Made by a program: the position numbers and the translations under genes | The notes under the pieces: model-generated | Database searches by the model: none | The model's input: only the letters and a program-made list of their open reading frames with translations | Told to the model about the DNA's origin: nothing | Shown: in pieces, positions 1 through 9,037 of the stretch | How the letters are laid out: each line of letters opens with the position of its first letter | How positions within the stretch are numbered: position 1 is the stretch's first letter | Assembly (NCBI GenBank): GCA_005503065.1 | Contig: SCOE01000025.1 | Coordinates: 25,738-89,737 of the forward strand | Direction of reading: 5' to 3' | Origin: Comamonadaceae bacterium ALPHA2B | Lineage (GTDB): Bacteria; Pseudomonadota; Gammaproteobacteria; Burkholderiales; Burkholderiaceae_C | DNA: 64,000 bases

Positions 1-1
1 G

Positions 2-61
2 CGTCACAACAACTGGAGCCTGCGCTCCGCCCGGCGGCACCGACTCCCGTCCACCGCATGA
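2..61 (+). CDS. lptF: LptF C-terminal end (partial)
   Basis: The window opens inside a reading frame that ends at TGA 59-61 and overlaps the lptG start as ATGA. Only about 19 codons are visible, giving a basic tail ending RLPSTA. LptF is the usual partner encoded directly upstream of LptG; both are membrane subunits of the LptB2FG lipopolysaccharide exporter. The assignment rests on position and the ATGA coupling, not on a recognisable domain. Confidence 0.55.
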   Translation, partial: RHNNWSLRSARRHRLPSTA

Positions 62-1167
62 AGACCATTCGACGTCTGATCTACCTGGAAGCGGTCAAGG
101 CCGTGGCCTTCGTGACTTTCGGGTTCCTTTGCCTTTTCTTCTTCTTCGATTTCGTCGACGAATTGCAGGCGGTATCGAAATCATCGGCCCTCGGGTATGG
201 CGTGCCCCAAGCGCTGCTCTACGTCACCTTGCTGGTGCCCAGCCATCTGTACGAGTTGCTGCCCATCACCGTGCTCATCGGCACGATCTTCGTGATGGCA
301 CGGTTCGCCCAGAGTTCCGAATACACCATTCTCCGCACGAGCGGCCTCGGCCCGTGGCGGGCATTGCGGATGCTGCTGGTATTCGGTGCTGCATTCGCCT
401 TGCTGACGTTCACGGTGGGCGACTATCTGACGCCGGTGTCCGACCGCGCGGCGCAGCTTCTCAAGACCCGATACCAAGGCACCTGGGCAATGACCGGCAA
501 CACGGGAGCCTGGCTGCGTGAGAAGCAGGGTGCCATGTCCTATGCCGTCAACGTGGTGTCCATGGATCGCGATGGCACGCTGAAGAACCCGCGCATCTTC
601 GAGTTCGACGATCGCGGCTTCGTCGCGTCGCAGACCGCCGCCGCGTCGGCTCGCATCGGCGACGGCGCCTGGACACTCTACGGCGTGGAGAAGCAAGACT
701 ACGAAACCCGGTCGTCGGGCGATCGCGCCCGGATAGCCTTCAGCTCACAGCCCGAACTGCGTTGGCCGAGCTCGCTGACCAGCGACATGGTGTCGGTCGC
801 GCTGCTGAGGCCGGACAAGATGAGCACCATCGACCTGTTCGAATACACGCGGCACCTCAACGCCAACGGGCAGGTCACCCAACGCTACGAGATCGAGTTC
901 TGGCGCAAGGTCTTCTATCCGCTGTCGTGCCTGGTCATGGTGGTGCTGGCCCTGCCCTTCGCCTACCTGCATTTCCGCCAGAGCGGCATCACCAGCTACG
1001 TGTTCGGCGGCGTGATGATCGGCATCAGCTTCTTCCTGCTGAACAACGTCTTCGGCTACATCGGCAACCTGCGCAACTGGTGGCCCTGGATCACGGCCGC
1101 GGCGCCGGGAATGATCTATTCGCTGCTCTCGCTGGGGGCTTTCGGGTGGCTGGTGCTGCGGCGCTGA
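58..1167 (+). CDS. lptG: LPS export system permease LptG
   Basis: Inner-membrane permease subunit of the LptB2FG ABC transporter, which extracts lipopolysaccharide from the inner membrane and feeds it to the LptC-A-D bridge. The 369-residue length is normal for the family. Three hydrophobic segments lie near residues 10-33, 60-80 and 100-125 and three more at about 285-365, with a periplasmic jellyroll-type domain between. The start is the ATG in the ATGA overlap with the preceding lptF frame. The next gene begins one base after its stop, so the following chelatase is probably on the same transcript. Confidence 0.93.
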   Translation: MKTIRRLIYLEAVKAVAFVTFGFLCLFFFFDFVDELQAVSKSSALGYGVPQALLYVTLLVPSHLYELLPITVLIGTIFVMARFAQSSEYTILRTSGLGPWRALRMLLVFGAAFALLTFTVGDYLTPVSDRAAQLLKTRYQGTWAMTGNTGAWLREKQGAMSYAVNVVSMDRDGTLKNPRIFEFDDRGFVASQTAAASARIGDGAWTLYGVEKQDYETRSSGDRARIAFSSQPELRWPSSLTSDMVSVALLRPDKMSTIDLFEYTRHLNANGQVTQRYEIEFWRKVFYPLSCLVMVVLALPFAYLHFRQSGITSYVFGGVMIGISFFLLNNVFGYIGNLRNWWPWITAAAPGMIYSLLSLGAFGWLVLRR

Positions 1168-1168
1168 C

Positions 1169-1552
1169 ATGAAACAGGGCATCGTTCTCTTTGCCCATGG
1201 GTCGAGGGATCCGCGCTGGCGCGAGCCCATCGAGGCCGTGGCCCGGGCTGTCGAGGCCCGAGCGCCGGGCGCGGCGGTGCGCTGCGCCTACCTCGAATTG
1301 GCTGAGCCCGAGTTCCCCACGGCCGTGCGCGATCTCGTCGGAGCCGGTGTGCAGAGCGTGCGTGTGGTGCCGATGTTCCTGGGCATGGGCAAGCATGCGC
1401 GCGAAGACCTGCCCAAGCTGGTGGGCGCTGCGCGGCTGGACCACCCCGGCCTGCACATCGAGGTGTCCGGTCCCGTCGGCGAGGCGCCCGAAGTCATCAG
1501 CCTCCTTGCCGAACTGGCGCTTCGGCCAACGGCGCTGGCGGACAATCTTTAG
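1169..1552 (+). CDS. cbiX: CbiX/SirB-type sirohydrochlorin chelatase
   Basis: Small single-domain class II chelatase (127 residues), the short CbiX(S) form that inserts Fe or Co into sirohydrochlorin. The metal-binding histidines expected of the family are visible as H10 in FAHGSRD and H76 in GMGKHARED. It sits between lptG and a cysB-type regulator. Sulfite reductase needs siroheme, so a role as sirohydrochlorin ferrochelatase in sulfur assimilation is likely. Which metal is used cannot be told from the sequence. Confidence 0.85.
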   Translation: MKQGIVLFAHGSRDPRWREPIEAVARAVEARAPGAAVRCAYLELAEPEFPTAVRDLVGAGVQSVRVVPMFLGMGKHAREDLPKLVGAARLDHPGLHIEVSGPVGEAPEVISLLAELALRPTALADNL

Positions 1553-1568
1553 ACATTGAAGGCATAAT

Positions 1569-1592
1569 AAATTCCTGAATAAGACGGAATTT
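1569..1592 (+). promoter_or_regulatory. Inverted repeat in the cysB leader
   Basis: AAATTCC (1569-1575) and GGAATTT (1586-1592) form a perfect 7-bp inverted repeat in an AT-rich stretch ending 3 bases before the cysB ATG. It covers the place where the ribosome binding site should be. It may be an autoregulatory LysR-type operator or a leader hairpin that masks translation initiation. Function is inferred only from position and symmetry. Confidence 0.4.
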
Positions 1593-1595
1593 GTT

Positions 1596-2537
1596 ATGAA
1601 TCTTCACCAGTTCAAGTTCGTTCAGGAAGCCGTCCGTCGCAACCTGAATCTCACCGAAGCGGCCAAGGCGCTGCATACCTCGCAGCCGGGCGTGTCCAAG
1701 GCCATCATCGAACTGGAAGAGGAACTGGGGGTGGAAATCTTCGCCCGCCACGGCAAGCGCCTGAAGCGCATCACCGAGCCTGGGCAGCACGTCATCGCCA
1801 GCATCGAGCTCATCATGCGCGAGGTCGGCAACCTCAAGCGGATCGGCGAACAGTTCAGCGCCCAGGACAGCGGCACCCTGTCCATCGCCACCACCCACAC
1901 CCAGGCGCGCTACGTGCTGCCGGTGCCGGTGGCGAAGCTGCGCGAGGCGTACCCCAAGGTCAACGTGAGCCTGCACCAGGGCTCGCCCGACCAGGTAGCG
2001 CGCATGGTGCTCGACGAGATCGCCGAGATCGGCATCGCGACCGAATCGCTGGCCGACTACGCCGACCTCGTCACCCTGCCCTGCTACGAATGGCAGCACG
2101 TTCTGGTGCTGCCCAAGGACCACCCGCTGGCGGCCAAGGAGCGCGTGTCGCTCGACGATCTGGCGCACGAGCCGATCATCACCTACCACCCCTCGTTCAC
2201 CGGCCGCACGCGCATCGACCATGCCTTCGCGCAAAGGAAGCTGATGCCGCGCATTGCGCTGGAGGCGATCGACTCCGATGTCATCAAGACCTACGTACGC
2301 CTGGGCCTGGGCGTGGGCATCGTGGCCGAGATGGCGGTGCGCGACGACTCGAACGCCGACCTGGTCGTGCGACCGATGGGCCACCTGTTCGGCCAGAACA
2401 TCGCGAGGGTGGCATTCAAGCGCAGCGCCTACCTGCGCAATTTCGTGTTCAAGTTCGCCGAGCTGCTTTCCGACCGTCTCGACCGCAACCTGATCGCCAA
2501 GGCCCTGGCCGGCCACGCGAACGACTACGACTTGTGA
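1596..2537 (+). CDS. cysB: CysB-family LysR-type transcriptional regulator
   Basis: Regulator of sulfate assimilation genes, typically responding to N-acetylserine or related sulfur signals. The 313 residues start MNLHQFKFVQEAV, as in CysB. The winged helix-turn-helix lies at about residues 5-62, with recognition helix SQPGVSKAI, followed by the periplasmic-binding-protein-like effector domain from about residue 90. The neighbouring cbiX-type chelatase supports a sulfur role. No strong Shine-Dalgarno precedes the ATG; GACGGA at 1583-1588 is the nearest candidate. A Cbl-like paralogue is the alternative. Confidence 0.88.
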   Translation: MNLHQFKFVQEAVRRNLNLTEAAKALHTSQPGVSKAIIELEEELGVEIFARHGKRLKRITEPGQHVIASIELIMREVGNLKRIGEQFSAQDSGTLSIATTHTQARYVLPVPVAKLREAYPKVNVSLHQGSPDQVARMVLDEIAEIGIATESLADYADLVTLPCYEWQHVLVLPKDHPLAAKERVSLDDLAHEPIITYHPSFTGRTRIDHAFAQRKLMPRIALEAIDSDVIKTYVRLGLGVGIVAEMAVRDDSNADLVVRPMGHLFGQNIARVAFKRSAYLRNFVFKFAELLSDRLDRNLIAKALAGHANDYDL

Positions 2538-2562
2538 TTCCTTCCCACCGCTGCTGCGCCCC

Positions 2563-3723
2563 ATGACCGCTCCCCGCACTCCCCTGCCCGGCACCAAGCT
2601 GCCTGCCGTCGGAACCACCATCTTCACCGTCATGTCGGCGCTGGCCGCCGAGAAGAACGCCGTCAACCTCGGCCAGGGCTTCCCCGACTTCGGCTGCGAC
2701 CCGCAACTGCTCGACGACGTGACCGCCGCCATGGCCGCCGGCCACAACCAGTACCCGCCGATGCCGGGCATCCCGGCGCTGCGCGACGCCATCGCGGGCA
2801 AGCTCGAGGCGATGTACGGCCACCGCTACGACCCGGGGGCCGAGATCACCGTGACGGCCGGCGCCACCCAGGCCATCATCACGGCCATCCTCGCCATCGT
2901 GCGGCCCGGCGACGAGGTGATCGTGCTGGAGCCGTGCTACGACAGCTACGTGCCCAACATCGAGCTGGCAGGCGGCACCGTGGTGCGCGTGCCGCTGGTG
3001 CCCGGCAGCTTCCGCCCCGACTTCGACCGCATCGCCGCCGCCATCACGCCGAAGACCCGCGCCATCCTGGTCAACACGCCGCACAACCCCAGCGCGACGG
3101 TCTGGACGGCGGCCGAGATGCGCCAGCTGGAAGAGCTGCTCGCCCCCACCGACATCTTCGTCATCGCCGACGAGGTCTACGAGCACATGGTCTACGACGG
3201 CGCGCAGCACGAGAGCGTGGCGCGCTTTCCCGGCCTGGCGGCGCGCAGCTTCATCGTCAGCAGCTTCGGCAAGACCTACCACGTCACGGGCTGGAAGGTC
3301 GGCTACGTCGCAGCGCCGGCGCCGCTGATGGCGGAGTTCCGCAAGGTCCACCAGTTCAACGTGTTCACGGTCAACACGCCGATGCAGCACGCCCTGGCGG
3401 CCTACATGGCCGACCCTGCGCCCTACCTGCAGCTGCCCGCCTTCTACCAGCGCAAGCGCGACCTCTTCGCGGCCGGCCTGGCAAAGACCCGATTCAGGCT
3501 GCTGCGCAGCGAGGGCAGCTATTTCCAGTGCGTCGACATTTCCGGCGTGAGCGACCTGGGGGAGGCCGACTTCTGCCAATGGCTCACGACGGAGATCGGC
3601 GTGGCGGCGATCCCGCTGTCGGCCTTCTACGGCGACGGCTTCGACCAACGCGTGGTGCGCTTCTGCTTCGCCAAGCGGGACGAGACGCTGCAGACCGCCC
3701 TCGGTCGCCTGGCGCGGCTCTGA
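2563..3723 (+). CDS. YbdL-type PLP-dependent aminotransferase (methionine/aromatic)
   Basis: Fold-type I, class I/II aminotransferase of 386 residues. It shows the substrate/cofactor loop NLGQGFPDF at residues 35-43, NTPHNPS at 171-177, the PLP-N1 aspartate D203 in ADEVYEH and the Schiff-base lysine K237 in SFGKTYHVTGWK. This arrangement matches the YbdL group, which transaminates methionine and aromatic amino acids with 2-oxoacids. The neighbouring cysB is compatible with sulfur amino acid metabolism or methionine salvage. Exact substrate is inferred; kynurenine aminotransferase-like activity is possible. Confidence 0.82.
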   Translation: MTAPRTPLPGTKLPAVGTTIFTVMSALAAEKNAVNLGQGFPDFGCDPQLLDDVTAAMAAGHNQYPPMPGIPALRDAIAGKLEAMYGHRYDPGAEITVTAGATQAIITAILAIVRPGDEVIVLEPCYDSYVPNIELAGGTVVRVPLVPGSFRPDFDRIAAAITPKTRAILVNTPHNPSATVWTAAEMRQLEELLAPTDIFVIADEVYEHMVYDGAQHESVARFPGLAARSFIVSSFGKTYHVTGWKVGYVAAPAPLMAEFRKVHQFNVFTVNTPMQHALAAYMADPAPYLQLPAFYQRKRDLFAAGLAKTRFRLLRSEGSYFQCVDISGVSDLGEADFCQWLTTEIGVAAIPLSAFYGDGFDQRVVRFCFAKRDETLQTALGRLARL

Positions 3724-3877
3724 GCCGCGCGCCTGGCTGCTCTTGCTCCTGCATCAGCCAGCGGGCGCGCTGACAGGGTCGCAGGACCGCCCTGACACGA
3801 GAAGTCGCCGCGCACCGGCCGCCCGGACGCCGCCGGCGCCGCAACATCAAGCCTCTTCGAACTGCTGGAGAAGCAAA

Positions 3878-4033
3878 ATGTTGTCGACTGTCCTGCTGAT
3901 CGTGTTGATCCTGTTGTTGATCGGCGCCCTGCCGAGCTGGGGCTACAGTCGCAGCTGGGGCTACGGCCCGAGCGGCGGCCTGGGCCTCGTGGTCATCGTG
4001 GTCATCGTGCTGCTGCTCATGGGCCGCATATAG
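3878..4033 (+). CDS. Small DUF3309 membrane protein
   Basis: A 51-residue protein consisting of two hydrophobic stretches (residues 3-19 and 36-49) around a loop containing SWGYSRSWGYGPSGG. This is the typical DUF3309 layout, seen in many proteobacteria and of unknown function. The ribosome site GGAG at 3867-3870 lies 7 bases before the ATG. It is followed directly by a strong terminator, so it is probably a monocistronic transcript. Confidence 0.8.
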   Translation: MLSTVLLIVLILLLIGALPSWGYSRSWGYGPSGGLGLVVIVVIVLLLMGRI

Positions 4034-4050
4034 AGCCCCGCGCATCCACA

Positions 4051-4074
4051 GCCCGCCCACCGGCGGGCTTTTTT
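4051..4074 (+). terminator. Intrinsic terminator after the DUF3309 gene
   Basis: Perfect 7-bp stem GCCCGCC/GGCGGGC (4051-4057, 4062-4068) with a 4-base loop and a run of six T immediately after. It starts 18 bases past the small gene's stop codon. Confidence 0.9.
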
Positions 4075-4140
4075 ACGCGTGCGCGGTGCCGACGCCGGGT
4101 CACATCGGTTAGGGTTGCCATCTTCGCATCCGCTGCACCG

Positions 4141-4641
4141 ATGAAGTCCGCCCCCTTGCTTTGGCTCTGCCTCGGTGCCGCACTGGCTGGCCCCGCCTTC
4201 GCCATGTACCGCTGCGAGGCAGCCGACGGCACGATCAGTTTTCAGGACAAGCGTTGCCCCGAGGGCAGCAAGGAACAGACGATGGGCGCGACGGCGCCGC
4301 CACCGTTGGTCAGCGGCCCGGACGACGGGCAGCGAGGCCAGCAGATCCGGCGCAACCAGGAAGCGAGCACCCGGGCGCTGCGAAAGACGCAGCTCGAAAG
4401 CACCCTGCTGCCGGCCGCCCGATCCGCGCTGGCGACGCATCGCCAGGCCTGCGAACAGGAACTGTCGGCCCTGCGCGCGCACAGCGATGGCACCAGCGGG
4501 CGCTTCCCGGGCCAGCAGCAGACGCTCGATGAATCCCTGGCCGCCGCCCAGGCTCGCTGCGACCGCCAGGGCCGCGAGCTGGCCGACCGGGTGGAGACGC
4601 TGCGCTCCGAATGCAGCGCGTTGCAATGCACGGCGCGCTGA
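4141..4641 (+). CDS. DUF4124-like periplasmic protein
   Basis: 166-residue protein with a Sec signal peptide (hydrophobic residues 5-20, likely cleavage after AFA at 21). Next is a short DUF4124-type motif with Y-x-C, DGTISFQDKRC and two cysteines that could form a disulfide. The rest is glutamine- and arginine-rich, probably helical, with two further cysteine pairs near the C terminus. Function is unknown. It converges on hrpA with only 21 bases between the stop codons. Confidence 0.7.
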   Translation: MKSAPLLWLCLGAALAGPAFAMYRCEAADGTISFQDKRCPEGSKEQTMGATAPPPLVSGPDDGQRGQQIRRNQEASTRALRKTQLESTLLPAARSALATHRQACEQELSALRAHSDGTSGRFPGQQQTLDESLAAAQARCDRQGRELADRVETLRSECSALQCTAR

Positions 4642-4662
4642 AGCTGGGCAAGGCCACCGCGC

Positions 4663-7600
4663 TCAGTGCGCGATCTGCAGCCAGGCCTTGTCCAGGCGCT
4701 TGAGGCTGACCGGCTGCGGCGTGCGCAGCTCCTGCGCGAAGAAGCTCACCCGCAGCTCTTCCAGCAGCCAGCGGAACTCCAGCATGCGCTCGTCGGTCGC
4801 GCCCTTGCGCTCGGCCACGAGACGCCAGTAGCGCTGCTCCTGCGGCTTCAGCTCGGCCAGGCGCGAGGCGTCGCGCGCCGGATCGGCGCGCAGCTTGTCC
4901 AGCCGCAGAACGATGGCCTTCAGGTAGCGCGCGAAGTGCTGGAGCTGCGCCCACGGCGTGTCGGCCAGGAAGCGCTTGCCGACGAGCCGCTGCAATTGCT
5001 CGGCCGCGTCCTTCACGGCCTCGGGCTGGACCTTGGTGTCCTTGATCTTGCGCGCCGCCGCCGCATGCTCCGCCAGGATCGTCCCCGCCAGCCGCGCGAC
5101 CTCGTTGGCGATCAGCGTCAGGCGGCCGCGCCCCTCGTCCACGCGACGCTGAAAGGCGGCCGCATCCGCGGGCAGCGGGTCCTGCAGGAAGGCGCGGTCC
5201 AGCGCCACGTCGATGATCTGTGCGCGCAATTCTTCGAGCGTGCCGAGCGGCAGGTAGGCAACCGCCATCTTCTGCAGGTCGGGGATGTTCTTCTCCAGGT
5301 ACTTCAGGGCGTCCTTGAGCTGCAGCGCCACCAGCCGGCGCAGGCCGGCGCGGTGCTTCGCCGCGGCCACCTCCGGCTCGTCGAACACCTCGATGGTCAC
5401 GGCGTCGCCGCCGTCGATCAATGCCGGGAAGCCGATCAGCGTCTGCGGCCCGCGCCGCACCTCCATCAATTCGGGCAGTTCGCCGAAGGTCCAGGCCGTG
5501 TGGCGCCGGGTCGTCGCCGGTGCAGCCGCCTGGTCCGCTACGTTTTTGATAGCTGGCTGCACCCGTCCCACGGGCGTTTCAGGCACTTTTTCCTCTGAAC
5601 TCGCGGACGGCCGCGCCCGCAGGCCTGCCAGCGCCTGGAAGGCGCCGCGCGCCTGGGCGCCCAGCTCGCCCTTCAGCGCACCGAGGTTGCGCCCCATGCC
5701 CAACTGCCGGCCATGCTCGTCGACCACCCGCAGGTTCATGAACAGGTGCGCCGGCAGCATGTCGAGCTTGAAGTCGGCCCGCTTGACGTCCAGGCTGGTC
5801 TCGTCGCGCACCCGCTTGAGCAGCGCGTCGGTCAGCGACCCGTGGCCGAAGGCTTCCGGCGCCGAGAGTGCGTCGTTCAGCCGCGCCGCCGATTCCGGCA
5901 GCGGCACGAAGCGCGAACGCGGCCGCTGCGGCAGGCTCTTGAGCAGCGCCTGGATCTTGTCCTTGAGCATGCCGGGCACCAGCCATTCGCAGCGCTCCTC
6001 GCTCACCTGGTTGAGCACGAAGAGCGGCACCGTCACCGTGAGGCCATCCTTCGGGTCGCCGGGCTCGTGCAGGTAGGTGGCCGCGCAGTCCACGCCGCCC
6101 AGCTTGACGGTCGGCGGGAAGGCCTGCGTCGTGATGCCCGCCGCCTGGTGGCGCATCAGCTCCTCGCGCGTGAGGAAGAGCAGGCGTGGCTGGGCCTTTG
6201 CGGCGTCGCGGTACCAATGCTCGAAGGCCTGGCCGTTGGCGAGTTCGGCCGGCACGTGTGCGTCGTAGAAGGCGTAGATCAGCGCGTCGTCCACCAGCAC
6301 GTCCTGCCGGCGCGACTTGTGCTCCAGGCCTTCGACCTCGCGCACCAGCCTGCGGTTGGCGGCCAGGAAGGGCAGCTTCGTCTCCCAGTCGCCCGCCACC
6401 AGCGCCTCGCGCAGGAAGATCTCGCGCGCCGCCGGCAGGTCGACCTTCGCGAAGTCCACCCGCCGGCCGCTGTAGACCACCAGGCCGTACAGCGTGGCGC
6501 GCTCGAACGCGGCCACGCGCGCGTCCTTCTTCTCCCAGTGGGGGTCGAGCAGCTGCTTCTTGAGCAGGTGGCCCGCGACCTCCTCGATCCATTGCGGCTC
6601 GATGTTGGCGATGCCGCGGCCGAAGAGGCGCGTGGTCTCGACCAGCTCGGCGCACACGATCCAGCGGCCCGGCCGCTTGCGCAGGTGGGCGCCGGGATGG
6701 CGGTGGAACTTGATGCCGCGTGCGCCCAGGTACTCGCCGGAGGACGAGCCCGCCTCCTCGTCCATCTTCCAGCCGATGTTGCCCAGCAGGCCGGCGAGCA
6801 TGGACTTGTGGACCGCCTCGTACCCGGCAGGCGCGGCGTTCAGCTTCCACTTGTGCTCGGTCACCACCGTGAGCAATTGCGAGTGGATGTCGCGCCACTC
6901 GCGCACGCGGCGCACGCTGATGAAGTTCTGGCGCAGCAGCTGTTCGTACTGGCGGTTGCTGAGCTTGTGGGTGGGCGTCGCCAGTTCGGGTGCCGGCGCC
7001 GGCGCGGCCGCAGCCAGCCGTTGCGCCACGGGCAGCACCGCCGCACTCGCCTTCTTCGGCCCCTGCACGCGAGCCTGCATCTCGCGCCGCGTCTGCGCCA
7101 CGGGCGCGCCGCCACGCGCATCGTGCAGCCACTTCCACAGCGTCAAATAGCCGCTGAACTCGCTCTTCTCGTCGTCGAACTTGGCATGGGCCTGGTCGGC
7201 CTGCTGCTGGGCCTCCAGCGGGCGGTCGCGCACGTCCTGCACGCTCATCGCGGCGGCGATCACCAGCACTTCCTGCAGCGCGCCGCGGCTGCGCGCCTCC
7301 AGGATCATGCGGCCCACGCGCGGATCGAGTGGCAGCTTGGCCAGCTCGGCGCCGATGGGCGTGAGCTCGTTGGCCTCGTCCACCGCGCCCAGCTCGTGGA
7401 GCAATTGGTAGCCGTCGGCGATCGCGCGGCCCGAGGGCGATTCGAGGAACGGAAAGCGCCCGACGTCGCCCAGGTGCAGCGACTTCATCCGCAGGATGAC
7501 GCCCGCCAGCGACGAGCGCAGGATCTCCGGGTCGGTGAAGCGCGGCCGGCTGTTGAAGTCCTTCTCGTCGTACAGGCGGATGCAGATGCCGTTGGCCACC

Positions 7601-8682
7601 CGGCCGCAGCGGCCGGCACGCTGGTTGGCCGCCGCCTGGCTGATGGGCTCGACCATCAGCTGCTCGACCTTGCTGCGGAAGGCGTAGCGCTTCACGCGCG
7701 CCGTGCCGGCGTCGATCACGTAGCGGATGCCCGGCACCGTCAGCGAGGTCTCGGCCACGTTGGTCGCCAGCACGATGCGCCGGCCCGTGTGGCCGTCGAA
7801 GATGCGGTCCTGTTCGGCCTGCGACAGGCGGGCGAAGAGCGGCAGCACCTCGGCGTTGCGCAGCACCGGGCTGTGCGCGAGGTGCTTGCGCAGGTGGTCG
7901 GCCGCGTCGCGGATCTCGCGCTCGCCCGGCAGGAAGACGAGGATGTCGCCCCCCACGCCACCCGCCCACAACTCTTCGACGCCGTCGGCGATCGCGTCGT
8001 TGAGGTCGAAGTCGCGCGATTCCTCGAAGGGCCGCCAGCGCATCTCCACCGGGAAGGTGCGCCCGGACACATAGATGACCGGCGCCTTGCCCTTCGCCGA
8101 GGCGAAATGCTCGGCGAAGCGGTCCGCATCGATCGTGGCCGAAGTCACGATCACCTTCAGGTCCGGCCGGCGCGGCAGGATCTCCTTCAGGTAGCCCAGC
8201 AGGAAGTCGATGTTCAGCGAGCGCTCGTGCGCCTCGTCGATGATCAGCGTGTCGTAGGCCTTGAGCAGCGGATCGGTCTGCGTCTCGGCCAGCAGGATGC
8301 CATCGGTCATCAGCTTGACCGAGGCGTCCCGCGAGAGGCGGTCCTGGAAGCGGACCTTGTAGCCCACCACCTCCCCGAGCGGCGTCTTCAGCTCCTCGGC
8401 GATGCGCTTGGCGACCGAGCTGGCGGCGATGCGCCGCGGCTGGGTGTGGCCGATGAGGCGACCGCGGCCGGGTGCGGCATGGGGCTGGCCGCGGCCGTCC
8501 TGCAATACGGGGCGCTGGCCGCGCCCCATGGCCAGCGCGATCTTCGGCAATTGCGTCGTCTTGCCCGAGCCCGTCTCGCCGCACACGATCACCACCTGGT
8601 GGGCCGCGATGGCGGCCGCGATCTCGTCGCGCCTGGCGCTGACGGGAAGCGATTCGGGGAACTGGATGTCGAGCGCGGGCAT
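4663..8682 (-). CDS. hrpA: ATP-dependent RNA helicase HrpA (DEAH box)
   Basis: DEAH-box helicase of 1339 residues, close to the length of E. coli HrpA. It has Walker A GETGSGKT at 35-42, DEAH at 149-152 and SAT at 181-183, then the HA2/OB-fold region and a long C-terminal DUF3418 part. HrpA acts in mRNA processing and rescue of stalled ribosomes. The start is placed at MPALDIQFPE because the frame upstream runs through repeat DNA. Two oddities are visible. There is a Gly/Arg/Pro-rich insert at about residues 57-75 between motif I and HTQPRR. There is also an in-frame copy of repeat family A at about residues 1030-1049. Confidence 0.93.
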   Translation of the reverse strand: MPALDIQFPESLPVSARRDEIAAAIAAHQVVIVCGETGSGKTTQLPKIALAMGRGQRPVLQDGRGQPHAAPGRGRLIGHTQPRRIAASSVAKRIAEELKTPLGEVVGYKVRFQDRLSRDASVKLMTDGILLAETQTDPLLKAYDTLIIDEAHERSLNIDFLLGYLKEILPRRPDLKVIVTSATIDADRFAEHFASAKGKAPVIYVSGRTFPVEMRWRPFEESRDFDLNDAIADGVEELWAGGVGGDILVFLPGEREIRDAADHLRKHLAHSPVLRNAEVLPLFARLSQAEQDRIFDGHTGRRIVLATNVAETSLTVPGIRYVIDAGTARVKRYAFRSKVEQLMVEPISQAAANQRAGRCGRVANGICIRLYDEKDFNSRPRFTDPEILRSSLAGVILRMKSLHLGDVGRFPFLESPSGRAIADGYQLLHELGAVDEANELTPIGAELAKLPLDPRVGRMILEARSRGALQEVLVIAAAMSVQDVRDRPLEAQQQADQAHAKFDDEKSEFSGYLTLWKWLHDARGGAPVAQTRREMQARVQGPKKASAAVLPVAQRLAAAAPAPAPELATPTHKLSNRQYEQLLRQNFISVRRVREWRDIHSQLLTVVTEHKWKLNAAPAGYEAVHKSMLAGLLGNIGWKMDEEAGSSSGEYLGARGIKFHRHPGAHLRKRPGRWIVCAELVETTRLFGRGIANIEPQWIEEVAGHLLKKQLLDPHWEKKDARVAAFERATLYGLVVYSGRRVDFAKVDLPAAREIFLREALVAGDWETKLPFLAANRRLVREVEGLEHKSRRQDVLVDDALIYAFYDAHVPAELANGQAFEHWYRDAAKAQPRLLFLTREELMRHQAAGITTQAFPPTVKLGGVDCAATYLHEPGDPKDGLTVTVPLFVLNQVSEERCEWLVPGMLKDKIQALLKSLPQRPRSRFVPLPESAARLNDALSAPEAFGHGSLTDALLKRVRDETSLDVKRADFKLDMLPAHLFMNLRVVDEHGRQLGMGRNLGALKGELGAQARGAFQALAGLRARPSASSEEKVPETPVGRVQPAIKNVADQAAAPATTRRHTAWTFGELPELMEVRRGPQTLIGFPALIDGGDAVTIEVFDEPEVAAAKHRAGLRRLVALQLKDALKYLEKNIPDLQKMAVAYLPLGTLEELRAQIIDVALDRAFLQDPLPADAAAFQRRVDEGRGRLTLIANEVARLAGTILAEHAAAARKIKDTKVQPEAVKDAAEQLQRLVGKRFLADTPWAQLQHFARYLKAIVLRLDKLRADPARDASRLAELKPQEQRYWRLVAERKGATDERMLEFRWLLEELRVSFFAQELRTPQPVSLKRLDKAWLQIAH
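5537..5593 (+). repeat. Repeat family A, copy 1 (inside hrpA)
   Basis: Starts with an imperfect palindrome GCTAC-N6-GATAGC, followed by a GC core with CACCCG and CGGGCG, and ends in CACTTTTTCC. It keeps the hrpA frame open on the opposite strand and encodes roughly residues 1030-1049. It has the same layout as the copies at 24730, 26860, 37163, 40665 and 59953. Confidence 0.75.
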
Positions 8683-9037
8683 TCGGGAAAGGATCAGGTG
8701 GGGCCGGCAGGCGCGGCCGCAAGCGAACCGGCGATTATCTTTGGCCGGGCGCACCGCTCGTGGCACCGCGCCGATGGGAGGCGCGCCGCGCGGACCGAGC
8801 CCGTCCGCCGTCCCGTTCGCAAAAGTGCAATCCGGCTGCAGCCCCCGTTCCGCCTGGGTTGGCGCCAAACTCGTAACAGACGTGACGATCGCCTGTGAGT
8901 GGGCCACGCGTGTGCCGCGACCTGCGTCCCGGGCGTCGTGGCGCGCGGCCCTGGACGCGCGCCCGCGCCGGTCAGGCGCTTCATGGACAATCCGCGCTTC
9001 GTTTCGCCGTCCTGCCCTGCCAGCCTCGTTCGCCGTC
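8683..9037. other. hrpA-argA divergent intergenic region (355 bp)
   Basis: Gene-free region between divergent hrpA and argA. It contains a minus-strand GATAAT hexamer at 8734-8739, a possible -10 for hrpA, and one copy of repeat family B at 8816-8890. The open frames that cross it from both sides only translate the repeat and GC-rich spacer, so both genes were trimmed to internal ATGs. No terminator or small gene was seen. Confidence 0.6.
8816..8890 (-). repeat. Repeat family B, copy 1
   Basis: Read on the minus strand it begins GATCGTCACG with the near-palindrome CGTCAC-GTCT-GTTACG, continues GAGTTTGGC, then a GC-rich core ending GGGGGCTGCAGCC, and closes with GATTGCACTTTTGCG. It matches the copies at 48300 and 63776. 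Confidence 0.8.

Noticed and set aside
5713..8898. 1061-residue open frame on the plus strand across hrpA
   Set aside because: It lies opposite a complete DEAH helicase. Its translation is His/Arg/Val/Gln-rich low complexity without domains, typical of antisense frames in GC-rich genes.
8402..9037. N-terminal extension of ArgA by 212 residues
   Set aside because: It translates hrpA antisense and repeat family B. Conserved ArgA starts at MSAVFNFTF.
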